The translations under genes and the position numbers were made by a program. DNA of 24,932 bases from Patescibacteria group bacterium (lineage in GTDB: Bacteria; Patescibacteriota; Patescibacteriia; XYB2-FULL-38-15), in the NCBI GenBank assembly GCA_018818855.1, contig JAHIRI010000056.1, forward strand, positions 1-24,932, written 5' to 3'. Under the pieces are notes generated by a model. That model searched no databases and had not been told where the DNA came from. It saw only the letters and a list, made by a program, of their open reading frames with translations. Positions 1-7,142 of the stretch are shown here, in pieces. The stretch's first letter is position 1. Each line of letters opens with the position of its first letter.

Positions 1-596
1 ATAACTTGAAACCTGAAACTCGCAGCTTGAAACTTAAAACTAACTGGTTCTATGTGGCATCGCTGTCGGGCGAGGGATGGCGCGGCGTGATGGATTCGAT
101 AACGTCAACTAAATCACGGATCGCCTGGAATCCGGGGAATAGACAACTTGCCGCCGGGCTCAACGGACTTAAAAAGTATTTGGCAAAAACGGCGATTTTT
201 TTTGTAAATAAAGATGAAGCGATTGAACTTGTAATGTCTTTGCCAAAATACAAAAAATCCGGAACGGCCTGGCTTAATCAACCGAAAAATCTTTTCGGAG
301 TTTTGGAAAAATTTTGTCCGGGAATTTTAGTGATTACCGACGGCGCGAAGGGCGCGTATCTTTATCTTCGCGGGAAAATACACCGCCAGCCGTCCTTGAG
401 TAAAAAAATTGTTGACACGACCGGCGCGGGCGATTCTTTCTGTTCAAGTTTTCTTGGCGGCTATATTCGTTATTGCGGAAACGTTTTGAAGTCATTAAAA
501 CTTGGCGCCATAAATAGCGCGAAAAATTTGACCGGAGTCGGAGCGCAAGATCCGCTTTTAACCTGGACGGCGGCTGAAAAATTAATGAGAAAATAA
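1..596 (+). CDS. PfkB/ribokinase-family carbohydrate kinase, 5'-truncated by window edge
   Basis: Only the C-terminal two thirds are present. The reading frame is open to the first base, so the true start lies outside the window; the TTG at position 6 is probably not a start. The PfkB C-terminal signature DTTGAGDSF begins at about nt 414; the Asp of GAGD (nt 432-434) is the expected catalytic base and the glycines form the anion hole. Upstream, VITDGAKGAYLY is the typical strand-turn before the ATP site. Such kinases transfer the ATP gamma-phosphate to a sugar, nucleoside or sugar phosphate; the substrate cannot be read from this part. The first ~45 nt (NLKPETRSLKLKTN in translation) are an A-rich tract like the intergenic repeats elsewhere in the window, apparently carried inside the gene. 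The stop is 1 nt before the pduL start, suggesting one operon. Confidence 0.85.
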   Translation, partial: NLKPETRSLKLKTNWFYVASLSGEGWRGVMDSITSTKSRIAWNPGNRQLAAGLNGLKKYLAKTAIFFVNKDEAIELVMSLPKYKKSGTAWLNQPKNLFGVLEKFCPGILVITDGAKGAYLYLRGKIHRQPSLSKKIVDTTGAGDSFCSSFLGGYIRYCGNVLKSLKLGAINSAKNLTGVGAQDPLLTWTAAEKLMRK

Positions 597-597
597 T

Positions 598-1176
598 ATG
601 AAAACAATAAAAATTAAAGTAGAAATTTCCGCGCGGCACATTCATCTTAGCCAAACCGATTTGGAAAAAATTTTTGGCGCGGGTTATGTTTTAAAAAGTA
701 TTAAAGATTTGTCGCAGGAAGGGGAGTTTGCTGCCGAAGAAAAAATAACTTTAGTCGGGCCCAAAAAACAAATGGAATTGCGCGTGGTGGGGCCGGTTCG
801 TCCGGCAACGCAAGTGGAGCTTGCCTACACTGATGCTTTTTCGCTCGGCATTGACGCGCCGCTTAGACTTTCGGGAAATGTGGCCGGTTCAGCCGGCGCG
901 AAAATTATCGGTCCGGCCGGAGAGATTGATTTAGCAGAGGGCATAATTGTCGCCAAACGCCATTTGCATATTAATCAAGAAGAAGCTGATGAGCTTGGGT
1001 TAAAAAATGACGACTTGGTAAGAGTAAAACTTGAAGGCGAGCGCGGTTTGGTTTTTGAAAATGTTATGGTTCGCATCAAACCAACTTTTCACATTTCAGT
1101 CCACATTGATACTGACGAAGCCAATGCTTCTGGTTGCGGAAAAGTTTGTAGTTTTGGCGAATTGATTTTGGAATAA
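598..1176 (+). CDS. pduL: PduL-type phosphate acyltransferase (phosphotransacetylase)
   Basis: Predicted to interconvert acetyl-CoA (or propionyl-CoA) plus phosphate with acyl phosphate plus CoA. The 192-residue protein shows the two PduL beta-barrel repeats with their metal-binding His pairs: SARHIHLS (H14, H16) and AKRHLHIN (H122, H124). A third conserved block is HIDTDEANA (169-177). Length fits the free (non-microcompartment) PduL class of about 190-210 residues, and no N-terminal encapsulation peptide is seen. No other shell or pdu genes are near, so a role in fermentative acetate metabolism fits better. It sits 1 nt after the kinase and 1 nt before the MBL hydrolase, with acetate kinase following; PduL plus AckA would yield acetate and ATP. 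Family assignment is firm; acetyl-CoA as substrate is inferred from AckA. Confidence 0.92.
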   Translation: MKTIKIKVEISARHIHLSQTDLEKIFGAGYVLKSIKDLSQEGEFAAEEKITLVGPKKQMELRVVGPVRPATQVELAYTDAFSLGIDAPLRLSGNVAGSAGAKIIGPAGEIDLAEGIIVAKRHLHINQEEADELGLKNDDLVRVKLEGERGLVFENVMVRIKPTFHISVHIDTDEANASGCGKVCSFGELILE

Positions 1177-1177
1177 T

Positions 1178-1741
1178 ATGGCAGAAGTCAAAGTTTTGTT
1201 GGTCGGCTATTTTAAATGGGTAAAGAAAAATGTTTGCCGTGCTTCGTCGACTGTAACTTTGATTTTGGACGGAAAAGAAAAAATTATTGTTGATACGGGA
1301 AATTTGATTGATGAAAAGAAAATTTCGGCGGCGCTTCGGAAAAATAAAATCAAACCGCGAGATATAACCACGGTGGTTAACACACATCGCCATTCCGACC
1401 ACATCGGCTGTAATTTTTTATTTAAGAAGGCGAAGCTGGTCAGCAGCGAAGAAATTCAAGATGACGACAAGTTCACTTTGATTACTCCGCGAGATTTTTT
1501 CTTAACAACTAACGTAAAAATTATTCAAACTCCAGGGCACACTTCTTCCGACTGTTCGATTTTTATAAAAACTAAAAATGGAAACGTGGCCGTCGTCGGA
1601 GATTTGTTTTGGAAAGGATTGAAAGATAAATTGGCTTTTGTTGAAGATAAAAAAAAGCACCAAGTCAGCCGGGAAAAAATTTTAAAAATGGCTGATTGGA
1701 TTGTCCCGGGGCATGGTAATATTTTTAAAGTAAAAATATGA
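1178..1741 (+). CDS. MBL-fold metallo-hydrolase
   Basis: A 187-residue metallo-beta-lactamase-fold protein with all expected metal ligands: HRHSDH (H70, H72, D74, H75), TPGHTSSD (H121), VVGDLFW (D142) and VPGHG (H179). These bind a dinuclear Zn/Fe site. The compact single-domain form resembles MBLAC1-like or glyoxalase II-like hydrolases rather than RNase J or beta-lactamase. The substrate is unknown. Its place between pduL and ackA suggests a thioester, acyl-phosphate or related hydrolytic activity, but this is inference. The stop overlaps the ackA start by 4 nt (ATGA at 1738-1741), so translation is likely coupled. Start ATG follows the pduL stop by 1 nt. Confidence 0.88.
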   Translation: MAEVKVLLVGYFKWVKKNVCRASSTVTLILDGKEKIIVDTGNLIDEKKISAALRKNKIKPRDITTVVNTHRHSDHIGCNFLFKKAKLVSSEEIQDDDKFTLITPRDFFLTTNVKIIQTPGHTSSDCSIFIKTKNGNVAVVGDLFWKGLKDKLAFVEDKKKHQVSREKILKMADWIVPGHGNIFKVKI

Positions 1742-2883
1742 AATATATATTGATTATAAATTCCGGCAGCGCGACATTGAAATTTAAATTGTTTGAGTTA
1801 AAAAGTTTGAAAAGTGCGGCAAGCGGAATTGTTGAACGCATCGGCCTTGGTGGCAGTTTTATGGAATCAAAAATTGGGCACCGAGAGTTGAAAATTAATC
1901 ACGCAGTTAGAAATCACGAAGAGGCATTTAATCTGGTGTTGAATCAATTATCTAAAATTTCAAATCTAAAATCCGAAATTTCGCTCGTTGGTCATCGCGT
2001 AGTGCACGGCGGTGAAGAATTTATAAAACCAACTGTTGTGACGCCCGCGGTATTGAAAAAATTATCAAAATATGATAAGTTATCGCCGTTGCACAACCCC
2101 GCAAATTTAATGGGGATTAAGGCCTGCCAAAAACTTTTACCGCGCGCCAAAAATGTCGCCGTCTTTGACACGGGCTTTTATTCCACCTTGCCGGATTTTG
2201 CTTACACTTACGCCATTCCAGTTGATTTTTATAAGAAATATGACGTCAGACGTTATGGTTTTCATGGAATTTCTCACGAGTATGTAGCTGGCGAAGCGGC
2301 AAAAGTTTTGAAAAAACCGCTTACGAAATTGAACTTGATAACGTGTCATTTAGGAAGCGGCGCAAGTATTACGGCAATTCGCGCCGGAAAAGCGGTAGAC
2401 ACGAGTATGGGCTTTACGCCGCTTGAAGGACTCGTGATGTCAACTCGTTCCGGCGATCTTGATCCAGCCATTCCGCTTTATTTAATTAGGGAATTAAAAA
2501 TCAAACCAGAAGAAGTTGATAATATTTTAAATAAGAAATCCGGCCTGCTCGGCCTTTCGGGATTTTCTGATATGCGCGAAGTGCTTACGGCTGCGGGTTA
2601 TAGTGTAGCGGGATTTAAAAGTAAAAAGGTCAGCGCGGAGAAAAAGAGATTGGCAAAACTTGCGCTTGAGGTTTTTGTCTATCGCATTAAAAAATATCTT
2701 GGCGCATATTCCGCGATTTTAGAAAAAGTTGATGCAATAATTTTTACGGCCGGCATTGGCGAGAGAAATAAAACAGTCAGAGATTTGATTACAAAAAATT
2801 TAAAGATTTTTGGCAAGTCACGAATTCTGGTTATTCCGACAAATGAGGAATTGATGATCGCTCGAAAAATTAAAGTTTTGTAA
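1738..2883 (+). CDS. ackA: Acetate kinase
   Basis: Converts acetyl phosphate plus ADP to acetate plus ATP. The 381-residue protein has the ASKHA-fold acetokinase signatures: INSGSATLKFK near the N terminus (N8), GHRVVHGG (R87), HNPANLMGI (H119), VFDTGF (D144, catalytic), YGFHGISH (H176, H180), STRSGDLDP (R237) and TAGIGER near the C terminus, ending in PTNEELMIA. Length is slightly below the usual ~400. Residues 72-82 (SKISNLKSEIS) come from an A-rich stretch, nt 1951-1982, resembling the window's intergenic tract repeats; it lies just before the GHRVVHGG strand, where acetate kinases vary in length. Start overlaps the MBL gene by 4 nt. With PduL it forms a substrate-level phosphorylation module. 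Confidence 0.96.
   Translation: MKYILIINSGSATLKFKLFELKSLKSAASGIVERIGLGGSFMESKIGHRELKINHAVRNHEEAFNLVLNQLSKISNLKSEISLVGHRVVHGGEEFIKPTVVTPAVLKKLSKYDKLSPLHNPANLMGIKACQKLLPRAKNVAVFDTGFYSTLPDFAYTYAIPVDFYKKYDVRRYGFHGISHEYVAGEAAKVLKKPLTKLNLITCHLGSGASITAIRAGKAVDTSMGFTPLEGLVMSTRSGDLDPAIPLYLIRELKIKPEEVDNILNKKSGLLGLSGFSDMREVLTAAGYSVAGFKSKKVSAEKKRLAKLALEVFVYRIKKYLGAYSAILEKVDAIIFTAGIGERNKTVRDLITKNLKIFGKSRILVIPTNEELMIARKIKVL
1951..1982 (+). repeat. A-rich tract repeat inside ackA
   Basis: The stretch reads tctaaaatttcaaatctaaa followed by atccgaaatttc. Its 11-mer AAATCTAAAAT (1962-1972) recurs exactly at 20721-20731, at the start of the PilV-like gene. The same style of sequence fills several spacers in the window. 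Here it is in frame and encodes SKISNLKSEIS. Confidence 0.5.
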
Positions 2884-2888
2884 AAATT

Positions 2889-3149
2889 ATGGAAACTAAA
2901 AAACAATCATCTTTGAAATTAGAGATAATCGAAAAAATTTCCGTCCTGGCTACGGCCAGTTTGGGGTTGGTGGCGGCTCTGGCTTGGAATGAGGCAATCT
3001 TGGAATTGTTTAAATATATTTTTGGCGAGCAGGGGACACTTGCGGCAAAATTTCTTTATGCCCTGATTGTTACGCTTCTGGTCGTTTACATCACGATTAA
3101 ACTCGGCCACGTGATTAATAAATTAAAAGAGAGGATTGGAGAAAAATAA
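2889..3149 (+). CDS. Small two-TM membrane protein, DUF5654-like
   Basis: An 86-residue protein with a short charged N terminus, two hydrophobic segments (about residues 18-42 and 52-72) and a basic C-terminal helix (HVINKLKERIGEK). The pattern SVLATASLGLVAALAWNEAI resembles the small DUF5654 family seen in CPR bacteria and archaea; I recall this family from memory and could not check it. Function is unknown. It lies 5 nt after ackA and its stop overlaps the murJ start by 1 nt (TAATG), so it is probably cotranscribed with murJ; a link to the envelope is only positional. Confidence 0.8.
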   Translation: METKKQSSLKLEIIEKISVLATASLGLVAALAWNEAILELFKYIFGEQGTLAAKFLYALIVTLLVVYITIKLGHVINKLKERIGEK

Positions 3150-4780
3150 TGGCGTTGAAAGATATTTGGAACGGTGAATCAAAAACGATTACCGGAGCTG
3201 CTCTTCTTTTGGGGGCAGCTTCTTTGGCGTCCCGTTTTTTGGGCGTGCTTCGAGATAGAGTTTTGGCCGGAGAATTTGGGGCGGGCGATACATTGGACGT
3301 TTATTACGCCGCTTTTCGGATTCCGGATTTGATTTTTAATTTATTAATTTTGGGCGCGCTGTCGGCCGGTTTTATCCCGGTTTTTACCGCTGCTCTTTGT
3401 TCTGCCAAAGAAAAAAAAGAGGAGCCGAAAGAAGCATGGAAAATAGTAAATAGCGTGATGAATATCATGGGAGTGACACTTGTTGTACTTTGCGGTTTGT
3501 TTGTAGTTTTTGCTCCTTGGATAGTTCCCGTGATTACACCGGGCTTTAGTCCGGAAAAAATGGCTCTGACCGTCACGATGACTCAAATCATGATGCTCTC
3601 GCCGATTTTTTTAGGCCTTTCAAATATTTTGGGGAGCATTCTGCAATCGTTTAAAAGATTTTTTGTTTATTCCCTGGCGCCAATTTTTTACAATATTGGA
3701 ATTATTATTGGGGCATTATTTTTTACAAGATGGTGGAATATTTATGGTTTGGCTTTGGGAGTTGTTTTGGGGGCCGCAATTCATATGTTTGTTCAGGCGC
3801 CGGCCGCTTGGCAATTGGGATTTCGTTATCGTTGGATTTTTGATTTGGCAAATAAAAAAGTTAGAGCAATCGGAAAAATGATGATTCCGAGGACTATGGG
3901 GCTTGCCGCGTCGCAGATAAATCTTGTCGTAATGACAATAATCGCCTCAACTTTAGTTCCTGGAAGTTTGGCTATTTTCAATTTGGCGAATAATTTACAA
4001 TATTTTCCAGTGGGAATTATTGGTATCTCGTTTGCCGTAGCCGCTTTTCCTCTTTTGGGAGAATTTGCCGCCGCCGGGAAGAAAAAAGAAATGATTAAAA
4101 GTTTTTCGCACACCACGCGGCAAATCATTTTCTTCATCGTACCCGCGTCTGTTTTACTTTTAGTGCTTCGTGCACAAATTGTCCGTGTTCTTTTTGGGGC
4201 AGGATATTTTGATTGGGAAGACACAATTTTGACGGCTGATACGCTTGCATATTTTGCTTTGAGTTTATTTGCCCAGGCCTTGATTCCGCTTCTGGCAAGA
4301 TTTTTTTACGCCCTGCAAGACACAAAAACCCCATTTTTTATCGGTTTAATTTCAGCGGCAGTAAATATTTTAGCGGCGTTTTTTTTAGTAAAATCGTGGG
4401 GCGTCGCGGGCCTTGCTATGGCCTTTTCTATTGCTAGCGTTTTGAATTTTTGTTTGCTCTGGATTTTCCTTCGAATAAAATTTGGATCGCTTGATGAAGG
4501 AAATATTTTAAAATCAACTTTTAAAATTTCCGTTGCGGCTTCACTTATGGCTTTTGCCGTGCAGACAATGAAAGCAATTCTCGTGCCTTATGTTGATATG
4601 CAAACATTTTTAGGTGTGCTTGGGCAAGGTTTTGGAGCGGGGTCTGTTGGGATTTTAATTTTTGTCGCCGCCGCTCTGGCGCTCGGATCGCATGAAATGA
4701 ACGCGCTCGGCGATGCCATTAAATATAAATTGTTTAGAATAAAACGGCCGATTGTTAATATTGAAGAAGGTCCGAGATAA
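3149..4780 (+). CDS. murJ: Lipid II flippase MurJ (MviN family)
   Basis: A 543-residue polytopic MOP-superfamily protein expected to flip lipid II across the cytoplasmic membrane for peptidoglycan synthesis. The N-terminal MurJ signature is clear: LASRFLGVLRDRVLAGEFGA (residues 26-45), then DTLDVYYAAFRIPDLIFNLL, with the conserved Arg/Asp residues of TM1-2. Roughly 14 hydrophobic segments follow, and the PRTMGLAASQIN block matches the centre of the family. Length is typical. It overlaps the upstream small membrane protein by 1 nt and is 3 nt from lepA. Presence of MurJ means the cell makes a peptidoglycan wall. Confidence 0.95.
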   Translation: MALKDIWNGESKTITGAALLLGAASLASRFLGVLRDRVLAGEFGAGDTLDVYYAAFRIPDLIFNLLILGALSAGFIPVFTAALCSAKEKKEEPKEAWKIVNSVMNIMGVTLVVLCGLFVVFAPWIVPVITPGFSPEKMALTVTMTQIMMLSPIFLGLSNILGSILQSFKRFFVYSLAPIFYNIGIIIGALFFTRWWNIYGLALGVVLGAAIHMFVQAPAAWQLGFRYRWIFDLANKKVRAIGKMMIPRTMGLAASQINLVVMTIIASTLVPGSLAIFNLANNLQYFPVGIIGISFAVAAFPLLGEFAAAGKKKEMIKSFSHTTRQIIFFIVPASVLLLVLRAQIVRVLFGAGYFDWEDTILTADTLAYFALSLFAQALIPLLARFFYALQDTKTPFFIGLISAAVNILAAFFLVKSWGVAGLAMAFSIASVLNFCLLWIFLRIKFGSLDEGNILKSTFKISVAASLMAFAVQTMKAILVPYVDMQTFLGVLGQGFGAGSVGILIFVAAALALGSHEMNALGDAIKYKLFRIKRPIVNIEEGPR

Positions 4781-4783
4781 TTT

Positions 4784-6565
4784 ATGCAGCAAGAGAAAAT
4801 TAGAAATTTTTGTATCATCGCTCATATTGACCACGGGAAATCAACGCTCGCTGATCGTCTTTTGGAATTTACCGGGACTGTTTCAAAAAGAGAAATGAAA
4901 AATCAAGTACTTGATATGATGGATTTGGAACGGGAGCGGGGGATTACAATAAAATTGCAGCCGGTTAGGATGGATTACAAAGAGCACATTTTAAATTTGA
5001 TTGACACTCCTGGCCACGTTGATTTTAATTATGAAGTTTCGCGGTCGCTCGCGGCGGTAGAAGGGGCGCTTCTTTTGGTTGATGCGACTCAGGGCGTTCA
5101 GGCGCAGACTTTGGGAAATTTATATCTTGCCCTTGAGCAAAATCTTGCGATTATTCCGGTTGTTAATAAAGTCGATTTAAAAAATGCGGAAGTGGAAAAA
5201 ACAGTTCAGGAAATACTATCTCTTATCGGTTGCAAAAGAGAAGAAGTAATTCTTGCTTCGGGGAAAACGGGTGTTGGCGTTCAGGAAATTTTGGAGGCTG
5301 TAGTAAATAAAGTTCCGCCGCCGAATGGCAAAGCGAGCGGAGCGCTTCGAGCTCTTATTTTTGATTCGAAATACGATGATTATAAAGGTGTGGTGGCTTA
5401 TGTAAGAATTGTTGATGGCGAAGTGCGCCGCGGCGATAAAATGTTTTTGATGGCGACCCGTACCGAAAGCGAGGTTTTAGAAGTAGGATATTTTAAACCA
5501 AAATTTTTTCCGGCGGAAAAACTTGTGACCGGAGATATTGGTTATATTGTCACGGGTTTGAAAGAAATTGAAAAATGCCGCGTGGGTGATACAATAACAA
5601 TTTTTGGTTCAGAATCAGAAGCACAAAGTTTGCCCGGATACAAAGAAGTTAAGCCAATGGTTTTCGCCGGAATTTTTTGTAAAGAAGGAGATGATTTTCC
5701 AAAACTTCGCGAGGCAATTTTAAAATTAAAATTGAATGACGCATCTTTAACTTTTGAAACAGAACAATCAAAAGCGCTCGGGTTTGGTTTTCGTTGTGGT
5801 CTTCTGGGACTTTTGCATCTTGAAATTGTGGAAGAGCGCCTGCGGCGTGAACACAATCTGGATGTGATTGTGACGGTTCCGTCCGTAGCTTATCGCGTCA
5901 CCACAGCGAAGAACGAAGTTACAATTGTAAAAAGTCCATCAGAATTGCCCGATCCCTCGCATCTAAAATTTATTGAAGAACCGTGGATTAAAATTGACGT
6001 TGTTTCCCCCAGCACTTACATCGGCGGAATTATGCAAATGGTCCAGGAGAAAAGGGGAGTATATTCGAATACGGAATATCTTGATGCCGATCGGGTAATT
6101 TTACATTATGAAATTCCGCTCTCAGCAATTCTTGTAGATTTTTATGATAAATTAAAAAGTGTGAGTTCCGGTTATGCTTCATTGAATTATGAATTTTTTG
6201 GATATAAAAAAGCTGATGTTGTGAAGATGGATATTTTAGTTGCGAGTGAACCGGTTGAAGCGCTGGGTACAATTGTTTATCGCGATACCGCACAGGACGT
6301 CGGCCGGAGAATTGTTCAGTCATTAAAAAAAGTTTTGCCGCGGCAGATGTTTGAGGTAAAAATTCAGGCGGCGCTCGGCGGAAAAATTGTGGCTTCAGAA
6401 CACTTGCCGGCAATGAAAAAAGACGTGACGGCCAAACTTTATGGTGGCGATGTTACGCGGAAAAATAAACTTTTAGAAAAACAGAAAAAGGGGAAGAAAA
6501 AAATGAAGGCCATGGGCAAGGTTGATATCCCCCCAGAGGCATTTTTAGCAGTTTTGAAGAAATAG
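4784..6565 (+). CDS. lepA: Elongation factor 4 (LepA)
   Basis: A 593-residue translational GTPase that acts on the ribosome (back-translocation or initiation-phase roles have been reported). G motifs are intact: G1 AHIDHGKST (13-21), G2 RGITI (52-56), G3 DTPGH (74-78), G4 NKVD (128-131). EF-G-like domains II and III follow, then the LepA-specific C-terminal domain with KLYGGDVTRKNKLLEKQKKG, the signature that separates LepA from EF-G and BipA. Length matches the family (~600). Start ATG is 3 nt after murJ. It is the last gene of the block: an intrinsic terminator follows at 6588-6614. Confidence 0.97.
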   Translation: MQQEKIRNFCIIAHIDHGKSTLADRLLEFTGTVSKREMKNQVLDMMDLERERGITIKLQPVRMDYKEHILNLIDTPGHVDFNYEVSRSLAAVEGALLLVDATQGVQAQTLGNLYLALEQNLAIIPVVNKVDLKNAEVEKTVQEILSLIGCKREEVILASGKTGVGVQEILEAVVNKVPPPNGKASGALRALIFDSKYDDYKGVVAYVRIVDGEVRRGDKMFLMATRTESEVLEVGYFKPKFFPAEKLVTGDIGYIVTGLKEIEKCRVGDTITIFGSESEAQSLPGYKEVKPMVFAGIFCKEGDDFPKLREAILKLKLNDASLTFETEQSKALGFGFRCGLLGLLHLEIVEERLRREHNLDVIVTVPSVAYRVTTAKNEVTIVKSPSELPDPSHLKFIEEPWIKIDVVSPSTYIGGIMQMVQEKRGVYSNTEYLDADRVILHYEIPLSAILVDFYDKLKSVSSGYASLNYEFFGYKKADVVKMDILVASEPVEALGTIVYRDTAQDVGRRIVQSLKKVLPRQMFEVKIQAALGGKIVASEHLPAMKKDVTAKLYGGDVTRKNKLLEKQKKGKKKMKAMGKVDIPPEAFLAVLKK

Positions 6566-6587
6566 ACAGCAAGTAGATAAATAAAAG

Positions 6588-6614
6588 AAAATCACCTGAA
6601 AATGGTGATTTTTT
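6588..6614 (+). terminator. Intrinsic terminator after lepA
   Basis: The 9-bp stem aaaatcacc/ggtgatttt region (6588-6596 with 6604-6612) encloses a 7-nt loop and runs straight into T's. It lies 22 nt past the lepA stop. The stem is rather A-U rich at its base but has a solid ATCACC/GGTGAT core. Confidence 0.75.
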
Positions 6615-6629
6615 GTTATATTATAACAA
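6613..6629. repeat. AT palindrome after lepA terminator
   Basis: ttgttatattataacaa is a perfect odd-centred palindrome with 8-bp arms. It could be part of a second weak hairpin or a protein site. No further support. Confidence 0.4.
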
Positions 6630-6635
6630 TTTATT

Positions 6636-6653
6636 TTGGCTAAAATAAGCCAA
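6636..6653. promoter_or_regulatory. Operator-like hairpin with GCTAAAATA core, upstream copy
   Basis: TTGGCT-aaaata-AGCCAA forms a 6-7 bp inverted repeat. Its core GCTAAAATA (6639-6647) recurs at 6729-6737, in a second inverted repeat whose arms differ but still pair. The two copies bracket the strong promoter at 6690-6718 and are 90 bp apart. A regulator-binding pair is possible; this is inferred from arrangement only. Confidence 0.4.
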
Positions 6654-6689
6654 ATTTTATGATTATTTTAGAAATAGTGTCAGAAACTC

Positions 6690-6718
6690 TTGACAAAATT
6701 TGAATAATATGTTATACT
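6690..6718 (+). promoter_or_regulatory. Consensus sigma-70 promoter of the RNA/high-GC cassette
   Basis: TTGACA (6690-6695), a 17-nt spacer, then TATACT (6713-6718) preceded by TGT (extended -10). This is the best promoter in the window. The predicted transcription start, near 6725, coincides with the first base of a hairpin (6725-6744). Confidence 0.88.
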
Positions 6719-6724
6719 TACTTG

Positions 6725-7102
6725 TTAAGCTAAAATAGGCTTAAAGATCAAAAGAAGTGCTTGTCGTGGCTGGCCCGCCAGCAATTAAAAGCAAAAGTAA
6801 TCAAATACGGTAAAATGAGATGTTGTAGGCTTGTGCGGGGATTGGTTCTTTACAACGTGCCAGAGAAATTTGGGGGAGGAAGGTCTTCGTGGACCATTAA
6901 TTGGTAACCGCGAGACTCGGCATGAGGTTCAATTAAATTTCGGTGTCCGCTTTCGGCGGGTTACTAAAAGTTAATTGACCAAAATGCCACCGGCCAGTTC
7001 TGTGCTATCAGAACAGGCCAACTCACCTCCAAATTCCTCTGGCACATCCCGTTTAACGGGAAAGCCTAAGGTCAGACTGCGGATGTTCCCGGTCTGATTT
7101 TT
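6725..7102 (+). ncRNA. Structured RNA of unknown family (long leader or independent ncRNA)
   Basis: About 378 nt between a consensus promoter and an intrinsic terminator, with no convincing ORF. Helices I can pair by eye: 6725-6730/6739-6744; 6769-6773/6778-6782; 6822-6827/6851-6856; a 19-pair long-range helix 6857-6876/7026-7045 with one mismatch; inside it 6882-6886/6891-6895, 6926-6936/6971-6980 (10 bp, one bulge) enclosing 6947-6950/6956-6959, and 6992-7002/7009-7019 (GGCC, A.A mismatch, then GTTCTG/CAGAAC); then 7048-7052/7056-7060; finally the terminator stem. Such dense nested pairing strongly suggests a folded RNA. I recognise no RNase P, tmRNA, 6S, SRP or group I/II signature. It may be a cis-acting leader for the gene at 7143 or a separate RNA partner of that protein. 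Confidence 0.65.
7072..7102 (+). terminator. Intrinsic terminator or attenuator at the end of the structured RNA
   Basis: TCAGAC (7072-7077) pairs with GTCTGA (7092-7097), followed by TTTTT (7098-7102). An inner CGG/CCG (7080-7082/7089-7091) may extend it. It lies 40 nt before the start codon at 7143 and no second promoter is seen, so expression of that gene needs read-through or antitermination. I found no obvious antiterminator partner. Confidence 0.6.
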
Positions 7103-7129
7103 CGTAACTGCCACCGAACCGAAAGAAAG

Positions 7130-7135
7130 AAGGAG
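7130..7135 (+). promoter_or_regulatory. Shine-Dalgarno that decides the start of the high-GC gene
   Basis: AAGGAG lies 1 nt before the ATG at 7137 but 7 nt before the ATG at 7143. Normal spacing favours 7143. Most host genes here lack such a site. Confidence 0.7.
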
Positions 7136-7142
7136 AATGAAC

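Noticed and set aside
6815..6907. A 30-codon leader peptide frame in the structured RNA
   Set aside because: No ribosome site, and its codons are constrained by the helices; the frame ends inside the domain with no attenuation-like codon run.
6898..6914. T-box riboswitch, because of ttggtaaccgcg
   Set aside because: Resembles the T-box core but has an extra base, no stem I specifier architecture is evident, and the terminator's arms do not involve it.
6725..7102. RNase P RNA, tmRNA, 6S or SRP RNA
   Set aside because: Size would fit RNase P or tmRNA, but I find none of their conserved blocks (for example the RNase P gaggaaagtcc core, or tmRNA acceptor and T-arm sequence).
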